A stretch of DNA of 10,660 nt, from NCBI GenBank assembly GCA_016928975.1, contig JAFGJR010000173.1, forward strand, positions 1 to 10,660. Reading direction: 5' to 3'. This stretch comes from Sedimentisphaerales bacterium. GTDB lineage: Bacteria; Planctomycetota; Phycisphaerae; Sedimentisphaerales; SG8-4. A program made the translations under genes and the position numbers. How positions within the stretch are numbered: position 1 is the first letter of the stretch; each line of letters begins with the position of its first letter. The notes under the pieces were generated by a model. The model was given only the letters and a program-made list of their open reading frames with translations. It searched no databases and was not told where the DNA came from. Of this stretch, positions 1-6,456 are shown piece after piece.

Positions 1-1
1 C

Positions 2-649
2 GAGCACTTCGGCTGGATGTCGCCCGACGAGAACCCGCAGTACAAGTCCCACAGTTGGAACGAGCGCGAGGACGACTATTCGAGCGTCGCGTTCTGGTAC
101 CAGAGGGGCGAGCCCACCTTCACGGCCCGGGCTCCGCATGCTCGCGAGCGCACGCTGCCGAACCTGGACCGAATCATTGCCGCTCGCGAGTTCACCGCCG
201 ATCCATATCACGGCCCGGGCGACGCGGTCACGCAGAACCTGGACCTCTATCCGAGCGGCCATCTGTTCTACAAGCCGGCGAGCCAGGACAATGCCTGGGT
301 GGAGATCCCCTTCGACGTCGAGAAGAAAGAGCCCAAGCGGCTTCTGCTGGTCATGACGCAGTCGTACGATTACGGCCGCTACCAGGCCTCTCTCAATGGC
401 GTGAAACTGGGCGGCGTCATGGACCTCTACAGCCCGGACCTGGCCACGCGCGAGCATCATCTGCTGGATTTCTGGCCCGAACCGGGCAAATACACCCTAC
501 GGCTGGAATGCGTCGGCAAGGCTCCAGTCTCCGGCGGGGACTACCTCGGCATTGAGTCCGTCCGCTTGCGAGAGCGTCGCCCCCGCGTCACGGAGTACCA
601 CCACGACGCCGAGAAGGACTGGCGAGCGAATCCCGTGCTGTATGAATGA
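2..649 (+). CDS. C-terminal part of a DUF2961 (GH172-like) glycosidase, 5' end outside the window
   Basis: The frame is open to the left edge, so this is the last 215 residues of a longer protein; the ATG at 17 is internal. The motif DDYSSVAFWYQ (visible residues 24-34) is the hallmark I associate with DUF2961, the family renamed GH172, whose characterised members act on fructofuranoside or arabinofuranoside linkages. From about residue 60 to 190 there is a beta-rich segment (for example RLLLVMTQSYDYGRYQ and KYTLRLECVG) that looks like an accessory jelly-roll, perhaps carbohydrate binding. The catalytic residues cannot be placed because most of the enzyme lies upstream. No membrane segment is visible in this part. 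The next gene starts 30 bases downstream on the same strand, so the two may be co-transcribed. Substrate and export are unknown. The family call rests mainly on one motif. Confidence 0.62.
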   Translation, partial: EHFGWMSPDENPQYKSHSWNEREDDYSSVAFWYQRGEPTFTARAPHARERTLPNLDRIIAAREFTADPYHGPGDAVTQNLDLYPSGHLFYKPASQDNAWVEIPFDVEKKEPKRLLLVMTQSYDYGRYQASLNGVKLGGVMDLYSPDLATREHHLLDFWPEPGKYTLRLECVGKAPVSGGDYLGIESVRLRERRPRVTEYHHDAEKDWRANPVLYE

Positions 650-679
650 CTGCGGCCCCGCGAGTCGATATAAGGCTTT

Positions 680-3025
680 ATGAAGAAGAAGGCCAAGTCA
701 CGCCACGCAAGGGACCGTCGCGAGCCCCGGGGCAAGCCCTCGCTGTGGAAGCGTTTGCTGGCGATGATCCTGAGCCCAGTGTTATTCCTGGCGCTGGTGG
801 AGCTTGTCCTGACCCTGGCGGGCTACGGCTACCCCAGGGGCTTCTTCATTCGATGGCAGGCGGCGGGTCAGACATGGTATCTGCCCAACGAGCACTACTG
901 CGAGCACTTCGTCCCCGAGTCGCTGTCCCGGTCGCCCGAGCCCTGCGCGCTGGGCCGCAAGGACGAATCGACGATCCGGATCTTCGTGCTGGGAGGCTCC
1001 GCCGCGTGGGGCGATCCGGACCCGGCCTATGGGTTCTGCCGGCAACTGGGGTGGCTGCTCAACGAGCACGCCGCCGGCAAGTCCTTTGAAGTGGTCAATG
1101 CCGCCGTGACGGCCATGAACTCTCACGTGGCCAGGCGGATCGCGAAGGACTGCGTCGCGCGCGAGCCCGACCTGTTCATCCTGTTCATGGGCAACAACGA
1201 GGTCGTGGGGCCGTACGGGCCGCCGACCCTGCCGGCCTCGCTCTATTCCAGCCGTCGCTTCATCAACGCCTGTATCACCGTCAAGAAGAGCACGCGGATC
1301 GGGTCGCTTGTGAGCAAGGTCGGCCAGGCGATTCGCACCGGGGGCAAGCCGCAAGAAAAGTGGAAAGGGATGGAGGCCTTCCTGGCGAGTCGAATCGCGC
1401 TTGACGATCCGAAGCTCCAAGACTGCTATCGTCATCTTCGCGACAACCTCGACGATATGATTCAGACCGCCCGTCGCTGCGGGGCCGGAGTCATCCTGTG
1501 CACGGTTCCGACCAACCTACAATCCTGTGCTCCGTTTGGGTCACAGCACGAGGCGACTCTGAGCGTGGACGAGACCGCTCGCTGGGATCAGGCGTTTCAA
1601 GAGGGCAGAGGCCTGGAGAAGGCCGGAGATTTCGCCGGTGCTCTTGCCGCATACGAGAAGGCCCGACAGATCGATGACACCTACGCCGATCTGGTGTTCT
1701 GCACGGGTCGATGCCTGCAAGCCCTCGGCAGGGGTGAGGAAGCCAGACGCATGCTTGTCGAGGCAAGGGACCGTGACGTGCTTCGCTTCCGGGCCGACAG
1801 CGCCATCCTCCGCACGATTCGTGAAACAGCGCAGGCGTGGGCTGCCCAAGGAGTCCGGCTGCTCGATTTGGAAACATACCTGGATAGCCGTGCAGGGTGG
1901 GCTATGCCCACCGATTCCCTGGCGGCCGGTACAGCTTGCCCTGCGAACTTCCTTGTCGATCACGTGCATCTGGATTTCCGAGGCAACTTCCTGGCGGCGT
2001 CTGCGGCGATGCGCCAGGTCCGGGAGATGATGCCGCAGGCGGGACTGGCGGAGCCATCGCGATCGCAGGAGGAATTGCTCGACCTGTGCCGCCGGCGGTT
2101 GCTCTACGACGGCCATGAACGGTATCGTCTGGCGATGGAGATGTACCGCCGCAGGACCGTGCTGCCGTTTTCGGGGCAGATCGGTCACGACGCCGAGATG
2201 GAAGGCCTGCGGGACGAGATCGTTCAGTTGCGCAGGGCCGAGCGCGACATGAAGGAAACGGAAGGGGGCTATCGCGATGTCGTCGAACGTCGCCCGACTG
2301 ATTCCTACCTGATCCTACGTCATGGCCAGTTCCTGATCGGCGCCGGCCGCCTGAGGGAGGCGAGGGACCTGTATCAAAAGGCGGTTGACGCAAGGCCTTT
2401 TGATACGAAGATTCGCAAGGAGTTGGCTCAAGTGCTGGCCCAGAGCATGCGCAAGGATGAAGCGGTTGAGGTGCTCATGTCGAAGCAATCACCGAATCCC
2501 TTCAGTCGCAAGGACGCCCTGCTGCTACTGGGGGCTCACTGTGCGATGGTGGGCAACTATCCTCAGGCTATGGCGATCTATGACGAGCTCAACCGGATCG
2601 ATCCCAGGAATCTGGACGTCCTGGTGAATCGGGCGGCAGCGGCCTCTCACAAGGAGGACCTGCCCGCCATGAAGCAGGCGCTGGACAAAGCCCTGAAGAT
2701 CGCCCCGAACGCCTCGCTGGCCCTGATCAACATGGGCAACTACTGCGCCAAGCAGAACCAACCGAAAGAAGCCCGGAGCTGGTTCGCCAGAGCGGTCGCC
2801 GCCGAGCCGGAGAACCCGTTCGCCCACGTCGGCCTGGGAATCCAGTCCGTCCGGCTGGAGCAGATGGACAAAGCCGTCGAGCACCTGATGCAGGCCGCAG
2901 CCCTCAAACCCGATTTCGTCGAAGCCTATCTGCTCTTGGCCGCCATCCACGACCAGGCCGGCCGCAAGGACGAAGCCAAAAAGTACATGGCCCTCGCCAC
3001 CCTGTTCAAGACCGCTCCGCAATAA
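680..3025 (+). CDS. Membrane-anchored SGNH/GDSL-like hydrolase with an inserted and a C-terminal TPR region
   Basis: 781 residues. A basic N-terminus is followed by one membrane segment at about 25-48 (LLAMILSPVLFLALVELVLTL), suggesting an anchor with the rest outside the cytoplasm. SGNH blocks follow: block I GGSAAWG (105-111, nucleophile candidate Ser107), an Asn-rich block near 140-148, block III GNNE (171-174), and block V DHVH (427-430, Asp427 and His430). Between blocks III and V, residues 300-366 read as one or two TPRs, so the catalytic fold is interrupted by a helical insertion. Residues 525-775 contain about six further TPR-like units ending in GRKDEAKKYMALA. SGNH enzymes are usually esterases or acyl/acetyl hydrolases; TPRs bind proteins. 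The neighbouring glycosidase end would suit polysaccharide work, but that is inference. The start has only a weak AAGG (672-675), so translation may be coupled to the upstream gene. Substrate unknown. Confidence 0.82.
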   Translation: MKKKAKSRHARDRREPRGKPSLWKRLLAMILSPVLFLALVELVLTLAGYGYPRGFFIRWQAAGQTWYLPNEHYCEHFVPESLSRSPEPCALGRKDESTIRIFVLGGSAAWGDPDPAYGFCRQLGWLLNEHAAGKSFEVVNAAVTAMNSHVARRIAKDCVAREPDLFILFMGNNEVVGPYGPPTLPASLYSSRRFINACITVKKSTRIGSLVSKVGQAIRTGGKPQEKWKGMEAFLASRIALDDPKLQDCYRHLRDNLDDMIQTARRCGAGVILCTVPTNLQSCAPFGSQHEATLSVDETARWDQAFQEGRGLEKAGDFAGALAAYEKARQIDDTYADLVFCTGRCLQALGRGEEARRMLVEARDRDVLRFRADSAILRTIRETAQAWAAQGVRLLDLETYLDSRAGWAMPTDSLAAGTACPANFLVDHVHLDFRGNFLAASAAMRQVREMMPQAGLAEPSRSQEELLDLCRRRLLYDGHERYRLAMEMYRRRTVLPFSGQIGHDAEMEGLRDEIVQLRRAERDMKETEGGYRDVVERRPTDSYLILRHGQFLIGAGRLREARDLYQKAVDARPFDTKIRKELAQVLAQSMRKDEAVEVLMSKQSPNPFSRKDALLLLGAHCAMVGNYPQAMAIYDELNRIDPRNLDVLVNRAAAASHKEDLPAMKQALDKALKIAPNASLALINMGNYCAKQNQPKEARSWFARAVAAEPENPFAHVGLGIQSVRLEQMDKAVEHLMQAAALKPDFVEAYLLLAAIHDQAGRKDEAKKYMALATLFKTAPQ

Positions 3026-3069
3026 TACTGATCTTGGCTTCCAGGTTGCGTGCCCCGCCGAATAGCAGG

Positions 3070-3098
3070 TTGACAAGCTTCTCCTTCAATAGGAGAAT
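3070..3098 (+). promoter_or_regulatory. Candidate sigma70-type promoter of the PIN/antitoxin pair
   Basis: A perfect -35 hexamer TTGACA (3070-3075) is followed after 17 bases by GAGAAT (3093-3098), a 4 of 6 match to the -10 consensus. A start site near 3105 would give a leader of about 20 bases with GGAG at 3115-3118. The weak -10 and its overlap with an inverted repeat would fit a promoter controlled by the products of the operon. No expression data support it. Confidence 0.45.
3079..3097. promoter_or_regulatory. Perfect inverted repeat inside the toxin-antitoxin promoter, candidate operator
   Basis: TTCTCCT (3079-3085) and AGGAGAA (3091-3097) are exact reverse complements separated by five bases (TCAAT). 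The repeat lies in the spacer and covers five of the six bases of the candidate -10 hexamer, so a bound protein would block RNA polymerase. Toxin-antitoxin operons are commonly autoregulated through such palindromes. The right half also contains an AGGAG that could act as a ribosome binding site for a two-codon ATG-GCT-TGA frame (3102-3110); I regard that as chance. Confidence 0.42.
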
Positions 3099-3124
3099 CA
3101 TATGGCTTGATCCTGGAGCAACCA

Positions 3125-3604
3125 ATGAAGCCCCGACTATACATTGAGACAAGTGTTGTCAGCTATTATGCGGCCCGGCCGAGCCGCGATTTGATCGTTG
3201 CGGGACACCAACAGATCACCCAGCAATGGTGGGTTCGCCAGTTGTCGTGGTACGAACCCTATGTCTCAGAAGTCGTGCGGGAAGAGATATCGCGCGGTGA
3301 CGCCATGATAGCGAAACTCCGGTTGCAGGCTGTCCAGGACTTCGCCGACCTGGCGGTAACGCCCGACGTTACCAAGCTTGCCCGGAAGTACTATGCCGCC
3401 CTTGACCTGCCCGACAAGGCGAGGCTTGACGCGATCCATTTGGCTCTGGCTGTGCAGCATGGCATGGACTACCTGGTTAGCTGGAACTTTGCGCATATTG
3501 CCGGTGCTCGGCCCAGAGGCATTGTCCAGAAGATCAACTACCAGATGCAGATGGAGACTCCCGTCATATGTACCCCAGAAGAACTCATCCAAGAGAGCCT
3601 CTGA
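3125..3604 (+). CDS. PIN-domain ribonuclease toxin, VapC-like
   Basis: 159 residues. PIN-domain toxins are magnesium-dependent ribonucleases that cut tRNA, rRNA or mRNA. The N-terminal strand reads RLYIETSVVSYY (4-15), with Glu8 where most VapC proteins have Asp; other acidic candidates are Glu49/Glu53/Glu54 (SEVVREE) and Asp102 in KARLDAIHLALA. The last motif is SWNFAHI (119-125), with Trp-Asn in place of the usual fourth Asp, a form I associate with a PIN subgroup. ATG 3125 is chosen because GGAG lies six bases upstream; an in-frame TTG at 3107 has no such site. The stop overlaps the next ATG as TGATG, so translation of the partner is probably coupled. Here the toxin precedes the antitoxin, the reverse of standard vapBC order. 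The PIN assignment is firm; RNA target and toxicity are unknown. Confidence 0.87.
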   Translation: MKPRLYIETSVVSYYAARPSRDLIVAGHQQITQQWWVRQLSWYEPYVSEVVREEISRGDAMIAKLRLQAVQDFADLAVTPDVTKLARKYYAALDLPDKARLDAIHLALAVQHGMDYLVSWNFAHIAGARPRGIVQKINYQMQMETPVICTPEELIQESL

Positions 3605-3771
3605 TGTCTGATCCTATCATTGAAGAGGTGCGCCGGATCCGAAAGGAGATTGAGGCGGAGCACGACAACGACTGGAAGGCCCTCGAACGGTACTTCGTGA
3701 AAAAACAGAACATCGCTCCAGAGAAGAAGGTCGTATACAAGCCCAGGAGGTTGCCCGGGAGCATCGCTTAG
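3604..3771 (+). CDS. Small antitoxin-like partner of the PIN protein
   Basis: 55 residues, starting on the last base of the PIN stop codon (TGATG). The first 30 residues are a charged amphipathic helix with the core DPIIEEVRRIRKEIEAEH (3-20), followed by DWKALERY (23-30); the tail is basic and loosely structured (PEKKVVYKPRRLPG). I associate short proteins beginning SDPIIEEVRRIRxE with genes just downstream of PIN proteins in cyanobacteria and planctomycetes, but I cannot name a Pfam family. The simplest role is neutralising the PIN toxin, with the basic tail occupying its acidic site. No ribbon-helix-helix, AbrB or Phd DNA-binding fold is evident, so whether it or a complex binds the upstream palindrome is open. 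It faces the next gene tail to tail, 136 bases away. Confidence 0.68.
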   Translation: MSDPIIEEVRRIRKEIEAEHDNDWKALERYFVKKQNIAPEKKVVYKPRRLPGSIA

Positions 3772-3907
3772 AAGCGACACCCGGCAGGACGGCAGCGAGA
3801 GGAACCATTTGTGGGCACGTGACGCCTTGCTGGCGCGTCGACGAACGCGCACCGATTACCGGGTCGGCGCAGGCGGAGTGCTGTCCAATCCCTGACACAG
3901 ATCTTTC

Positions 3908-4900
3908 TTACCCCTGCCGGGGGCGGGTCAGATCTTTGAGGATTGTCTTGGCGATGACGGCGTCTTCGCGGACCTGGAAGTCCAGCATGCCCACGCAGGC
4001 GAAGTCGGCGCCGTTTTGGAAGGCGTACTGGAAGCCCTCGCGCGGGTGGATCGCGCCGGCGGCCAAGACTTTGTAAGCGATCCAGGGCTTCTTGATCGCG
4101 CTCATGACTTCGATGGTCCGCTGCGGCTCCATGCACCACATGTTGTCGTGCGAGGGCAGGTCGTAGGGGCCTTTCTTCTCCTGCGGCGTGGCGGACCAGT
4201 ACTTGTCGCTGTGAAGCGTCTTCATGTAGAAATCGGCGGGGATGCCCGCCTTTTCGCAGGCGATGGGGACTTCGATGGAGTGACATGCGACGCCGGCGAT
4301 CAGGCCATTGTTCTTTGTGTGCTCGACCACCTTGGCGACCATGTCCAACTGGTTCTGCTGGGTCAAACGGTCGCCCATCTCACCCTGGATGAAAGCCCCA
4401 TGGGCGCCAGCGTCGATCGCCATTTGGAGCTTGGTGAAGGGGTCGTCGGGTCGCGGGAAGTACTGAGCGAGCCACTGGATGTTGCCGCCGCGCTCGTCCC
4501 AGTATCGCTTGATCGCACGCCCGGTAGGATCGTTGCCGCCGGCGTAGGGGTCGTCGATCGTGGAGATCATCGTATTGACGCCGCACTGCTCGCAAATCTC
4601 CCACGTTTCCATGATCTTCTCAACGGTGAAGTAGTGCTTCAGGAGCGAGGAGATGTAGATCATATCGCGGGCGTGGGCGTAGCCGTTGATGAGGTTGCCG
4701 CCGCAGATGAGCCGGCTGATCTTCAGCGTGCCGATGGTTCCCATCGGCAGCTCGACGGCAGGCTGTGTCGTCTTCGTGTCGTTAGCCTTGGTCGTTTCTT
4801 GAGCCAGCAGGTTCTTCTCCTCGATGCTCAAGCCGAGCATGCCTGTACCGAAAGCACACGTCTTCAAGAAGTTGCGGCGATTCAAGCTGTCTGCGCTCAT
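3908..4900 (-). CDS. Tat-signal TIM-barrel protein, aldo/keto-reductase-like start, function unknown
   Basis: 330 residues from ATG 4900. This start is preferred because GGGAG (4911-4907) lies six bases upstream; ATG 4906 is too close to that site, and a longer frame to 4978 would move the signal inward. The N-terminus has a twin-arginine motif NRRNFLK (7-13) and a short hydrophobic run (14-24), predicting folded export through Tat. The mature part begins with IGTLKISRLICGGNLI (56-71), like the opening of aldo/keto reductases, and then alternates strands and helices as in a TIM barrel: VNTMIST (108-114), GAFIQGEMGDR (168-178), GLIAGVACHSIEV (199-211), ADFYMKTLHS (222-231), WIAYKVLAAGAI (273-284) and ADFACVGMLDFQV (298-310). 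His207, Glu210, Lys227 and Lys277 at strand ends are possible active-site residues. A canonical reductase tetrad and NADPH site were not recognised, so an aldolase- or epimerase-like role is equally possible. It diverges from gcvT. Confidence 0.78.
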   Translation of the reverse strand: MSADSLNRRNFLKTCAFGTGMLGLSIEEKNLLAQETTKANDTKTTQPAVELPMGTIGTLKISRLICGGNLINGYAHARDMIYISSLLKHYFTVEKIMETWEICEQCGVNTMISTIDDPYAGGNDPTGRAIKRYWDERGGNIQWLAQYFPRPDDPFTKLQMAIDAGAHGAFIQGEMGDRLTQQNQLDMVAKVVEHTKNNGLIAGVACHSIEVPIACEKAGIPADFYMKTLHSDKYWSATPQEKKGPYDLPSHDNMWCMEPQRTIEVMSAIKKPWIAYKVLAAGAIHPREGFQYAFQNGADFACVGMLDFQVREDAVIAKTILKDLTRPRQG

Positions 4901-4945
4901 GTCCATCTCCCGGGCACAGCGGTACGTGGTCAATCTCCAGTTGTC

Positions 4946-4955
4946 CGTGATCACG
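4946..4955. promoter_or_regulatory. Ten-base perfect palindrome in the leader of the Tat protein gene
   Basis: CGTGATCACG is self-complementary and lies about 46 bases before the Tat-protein start, just inside the predicted transcript. It could be an operator half-way between the divergent promoters, or chance. A second copy was not seen near gcvT. Confidence 0.22.
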
Positions 4956-4969
4956 CCATGCGAAGATAG

Positions 4970-4998
4970 ATCATACACGATCAGCAGTGCGATTTCCA
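4970..4998 (-). promoter_or_regulatory. Candidate promoter of the Tat TIM-barrel gene
   Basis: On the minus strand TGGAAA (4998-4993, 4 of 6 to TTGACA) and TATGAT (4975-4970, 5 of 6 to TATAAT) are separated by 17 bases. Transcription would start near 4963 and give a leader of about 60 bases. The site stands back to back with the gcvT promoter. Confidence 0.45.
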
Positions 4999-5023
4999 GG
5001 GTTGAAATCAGTCACAAGAGGGC

Positions 5024-5051
5024 TTGACGGCGGGGGGATTTCGCCTATGCT
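5024..5051 (+). promoter_or_regulatory. Candidate sigma70-type promoter of the gcv cluster
   Basis: TTGACG (5024-5029, 5 of 6) and TATGCT (5046-5051, 4 of 6) are separated by 16 bases. The predicted start near 5058 leaves a leader of about 30 bases before the GTG at 5089. This is too short for a glycine riboswitch, which usually sits in this position when one is present. The hexamer covers ATG 5047, which argues against that codon as the gcvT start. Confidence 0.5.
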
Positions 5052-5073
5052 GATTTCTTTTGCACTATCGAGC

Positions 5074-5080
5074 AAAGGAG
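5074..5080 (+). promoter_or_regulatory. Ribosome binding site that decides the gcvT start
   Basis: AAAGGAG lies eight bases before GTG 5089. The other in-frame starts, ATG 4987 and ATG 5047, have no comparable site and fall upstream of or inside the candidate promoter. Confidence 0.65.
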
Positions 5081-5088
5081 TACGAATC

Positions 5089-6384
5089 GTGCAAGGAAGT
5101 ACGGCTACGGGGGAGTTCGTGTTTCAGCCGCGTGCCGTCGAGCCGGGACCGAGTGTCCTCTATGACGAGCACGTGAAGCGGACGAGCAAGTCGCACATCA
5201 GCGCCTTTGCCGGGTACCTGATGCCGCTGTGGTATTCCTCGATTGCCGAGGAGCACCGGGCGGTCCGCGAGCGGGCGGGCCTGTTCGATTGCACGCACAT
5301 GGGCGTGCTGGAGGCGTCCGAGGAGGACGCGGCGGCGTTCCTCGATCTGATCAGCACGAATGAAGTCAGTAGCATGCAGACCGGCCGGGCTCGCTACGGC
5401 TATATCCTCGATGCCGCCGGCAACGTGCTCGACGACATCATCGTCTATCGTCGACGCGAGGACTGCTTCATGGTCGTCGTCAACGCGGCGAATGAGCCGA
5501 AGATCAGTGCCTATCTGCGAGAGTTGATCGAAGGGCGTGCCGTGGTCGATACCGAAGACTCGCAGTGGGCCCGGAAGGTGCCTTCGCTGGATGTGGCGGT
5601 CTGGGATATGCGCGACCCGAACCGATCCCAGGATCGGCGGGTGGATATCGCCTTGCAGGGACCGGCGTCAATCGAGACTCTGGCGAAGCTGACCAAACCG
5701 TCAACCATGAGTCACATCTCCGCGCTGAAGAGCTTCGCCTTTGTCGAAGAGCTGGTAGCGGGGATCGATTGTCTGATCTGCCGGACCGGATACACCGGGT
5801 CGAGCATCGGGTTTGAGCTGTTCGTCGATCCGGAGGAGGCGCCGCGGCTGTGGAACCTGATCCTCGACGCGGGCGCGCCGCTGGGGGTCTTGCCGTGCGG
5901 GCTCGGGGCCCGTGACAGCCTGCGGATCGAGGCGGGTCTGCCCTTGTATGGCCACGAGCTGGATGGCAAGTTCAATATCTCGCCGTTCGAGGCCGGTTAT
6001 GGCTGGGCGGTCAAGCTGAACAAGGAGTTCTTCGTCGGCAAGGCGGCCATGCAGCGGATCGCGGCCACGTACAGCATGGAAGTGGCCCGGATCGAGTGGC
6101 CGGGGACGAAGGGCATCCGTCCGATCCGACCCGATGACGCCGTGCTGAACGAGCAGGGCGAGTGCGTCGGCTGGGTGCTCAGCAGCGCCAAGGTCGAGGA
6201 AAAGCAGTATTCGCTGGCCTATGTAGCCCGTGACATGGCCCCAGAGGGAACGACGCTCGGCGTCTACTATCTGGCGCGAAGCCCCGCCCAGGTGCAGCAA
6301 GGGCGCAAGGAACGCGTCGAAAAAGGTACGAAGCTGGAAGCGGATCTAACCGGAACGGTCTCCGTTCGGTTCCCCAAGTTCTGA
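5089..6384 (+). CDS. gcvT: Aminomethyltransferase, T-protein of the glycine cleavage system (long variant)
   Basis: 431 residues from GTG. GcvT transfers the aminomethyl carbon from lipoyl-GcvH to tetrahydrofolate, releasing ammonia and making 5,10-methylene-THF in the cytoplasm. Family signatures: MPLWYSSIAEEHRAVRERAGLFDCTHM (two blocks, 45-71), GRARYGYILDAAGNVLDD (99-116, with the conserved Asp pair of the folate site), VVVNAANE (129-136), ALQGP (188-192), RTGYTG (232-237), PCGLGARDSLRIEAGL (269-284) and GYGWAV (303-308). It is about 65 residues longer than E. coli GcvT: an N-terminal extension of about 25 residues, extra sequence near 155-185 (including RDPNRSQDRR), and a longer C-terminal domain with a charged segment at 398-418. 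The core folate-site motifs are intact, so activity is expected. It is first in the gcv cluster. A related folate-dependent methyltransferase is less likely given gcvH and gcvPA/PB downstream. Confidence 0.93.
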   Translation: MQGSTATGEFVFQPRAVEPGPSVLYDEHVKRTSKSHISAFAGYLMPLWYSSIAEEHRAVRERAGLFDCTHMGVLEASEEDAAAFLDLISTNEVSSMQTGRARYGYILDAAGNVLDDIIVYRRREDCFMVVVNAANEPKISAYLRELIEGRAVVDTEDSQWARKVPSLDVAVWDMRDPNRSQDRRVDIALQGPASIETLAKLTKPSTMSHISALKSFAFVEELVAGIDCLICRTGYTGSSIGFELFVDPEEAPRLWNLILDAGAPLGVLPCGLGARDSLRIEAGLPLYGHELDGKFNISPFEAGYGWAVKLNKEFFVGKAAMQRIAATYSMEVARIEWPGTKGIRPIRPDDAVLNEQGECVGWVLSSAKVEEKQYSLAYVARDMAPEGTTLGVYYLARSPAQVQQGRKERVEKGTKLEADLTGTVSVRFPKF

Positions 6385-6440
6385 GTAGCATGGGCATCTT
6401 GCCCATGGATTCGCAATCACGGGCTCCAAGCCCGTGCTAC
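6385..6440. repeat. REP-like double palindrome filling the gcvT-gcvH gap
   Basis: The 56-base element begins on the base after the gcvT stop and ends just before the gcvH ribosome binding site. It holds two perfect hairpins: CATGGGC-ATCTT-GCCCATG (6389-6407) and CACGGGCT-CCA-AGCCCGTG (6418-6436). The outer ends GTAGCATGGGC and GCCCGTGCTAC match as an inverted repeat at 10 of 11 positions, so the whole can also fold as one long stem. No T-tract follows, so it is not a classical terminator. The two-hairpin form resembles REP/BIME elements mobilised by RAYT transposases; no RAYT gene is in the window. Confidence 0.8.
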
Positions 6441-6456
6441 GAAGGAGAGAATGACG

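Noticed and set aside
1491..2188. Minus-strand frames of 128-215 codons inside the SGNH-TPR gene
   Set aside because: They are shadows of a long gene with clear domains and show no motif of their own.
3102..3110. Two-codon leader frame ATG-GCT-TGA before the PIN gene
   Set aside because: It has an AGGAG upstream, but that sequence is half of the palindrome and the frame is too short to judge.
3772..3907. Terminator between the converging antitoxin and Tat protein genes
   Set aside because: A short stem GCGCGT/ACGCGC (3833-3850) exists but is only six pairs and is followed by no T-tract.
4016..4969. Plus-strand open frame of 317 codons opposite the Tat protein gene
   Set aside because: It is the antisense of a gene with a clear Tat signal and TIM-barrel pattern; its own translation shows no domain.
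4987..5088. Longer gcvT beginning at ATG 4987 or ATG 5047
   Set aside because: Both lie upstream of or within the candidate promoter and lack a ribosome binding site, while GTG 5089 has AAAGGAG at good spacing and needs no extra N-terminal sequence.
5030..5088. Glycine riboswitch before gcvT
   Set aside because: The space is too short for a riboswitch aptamer and no fitting paired elements were seen; this is by eye, not by a covariance search.
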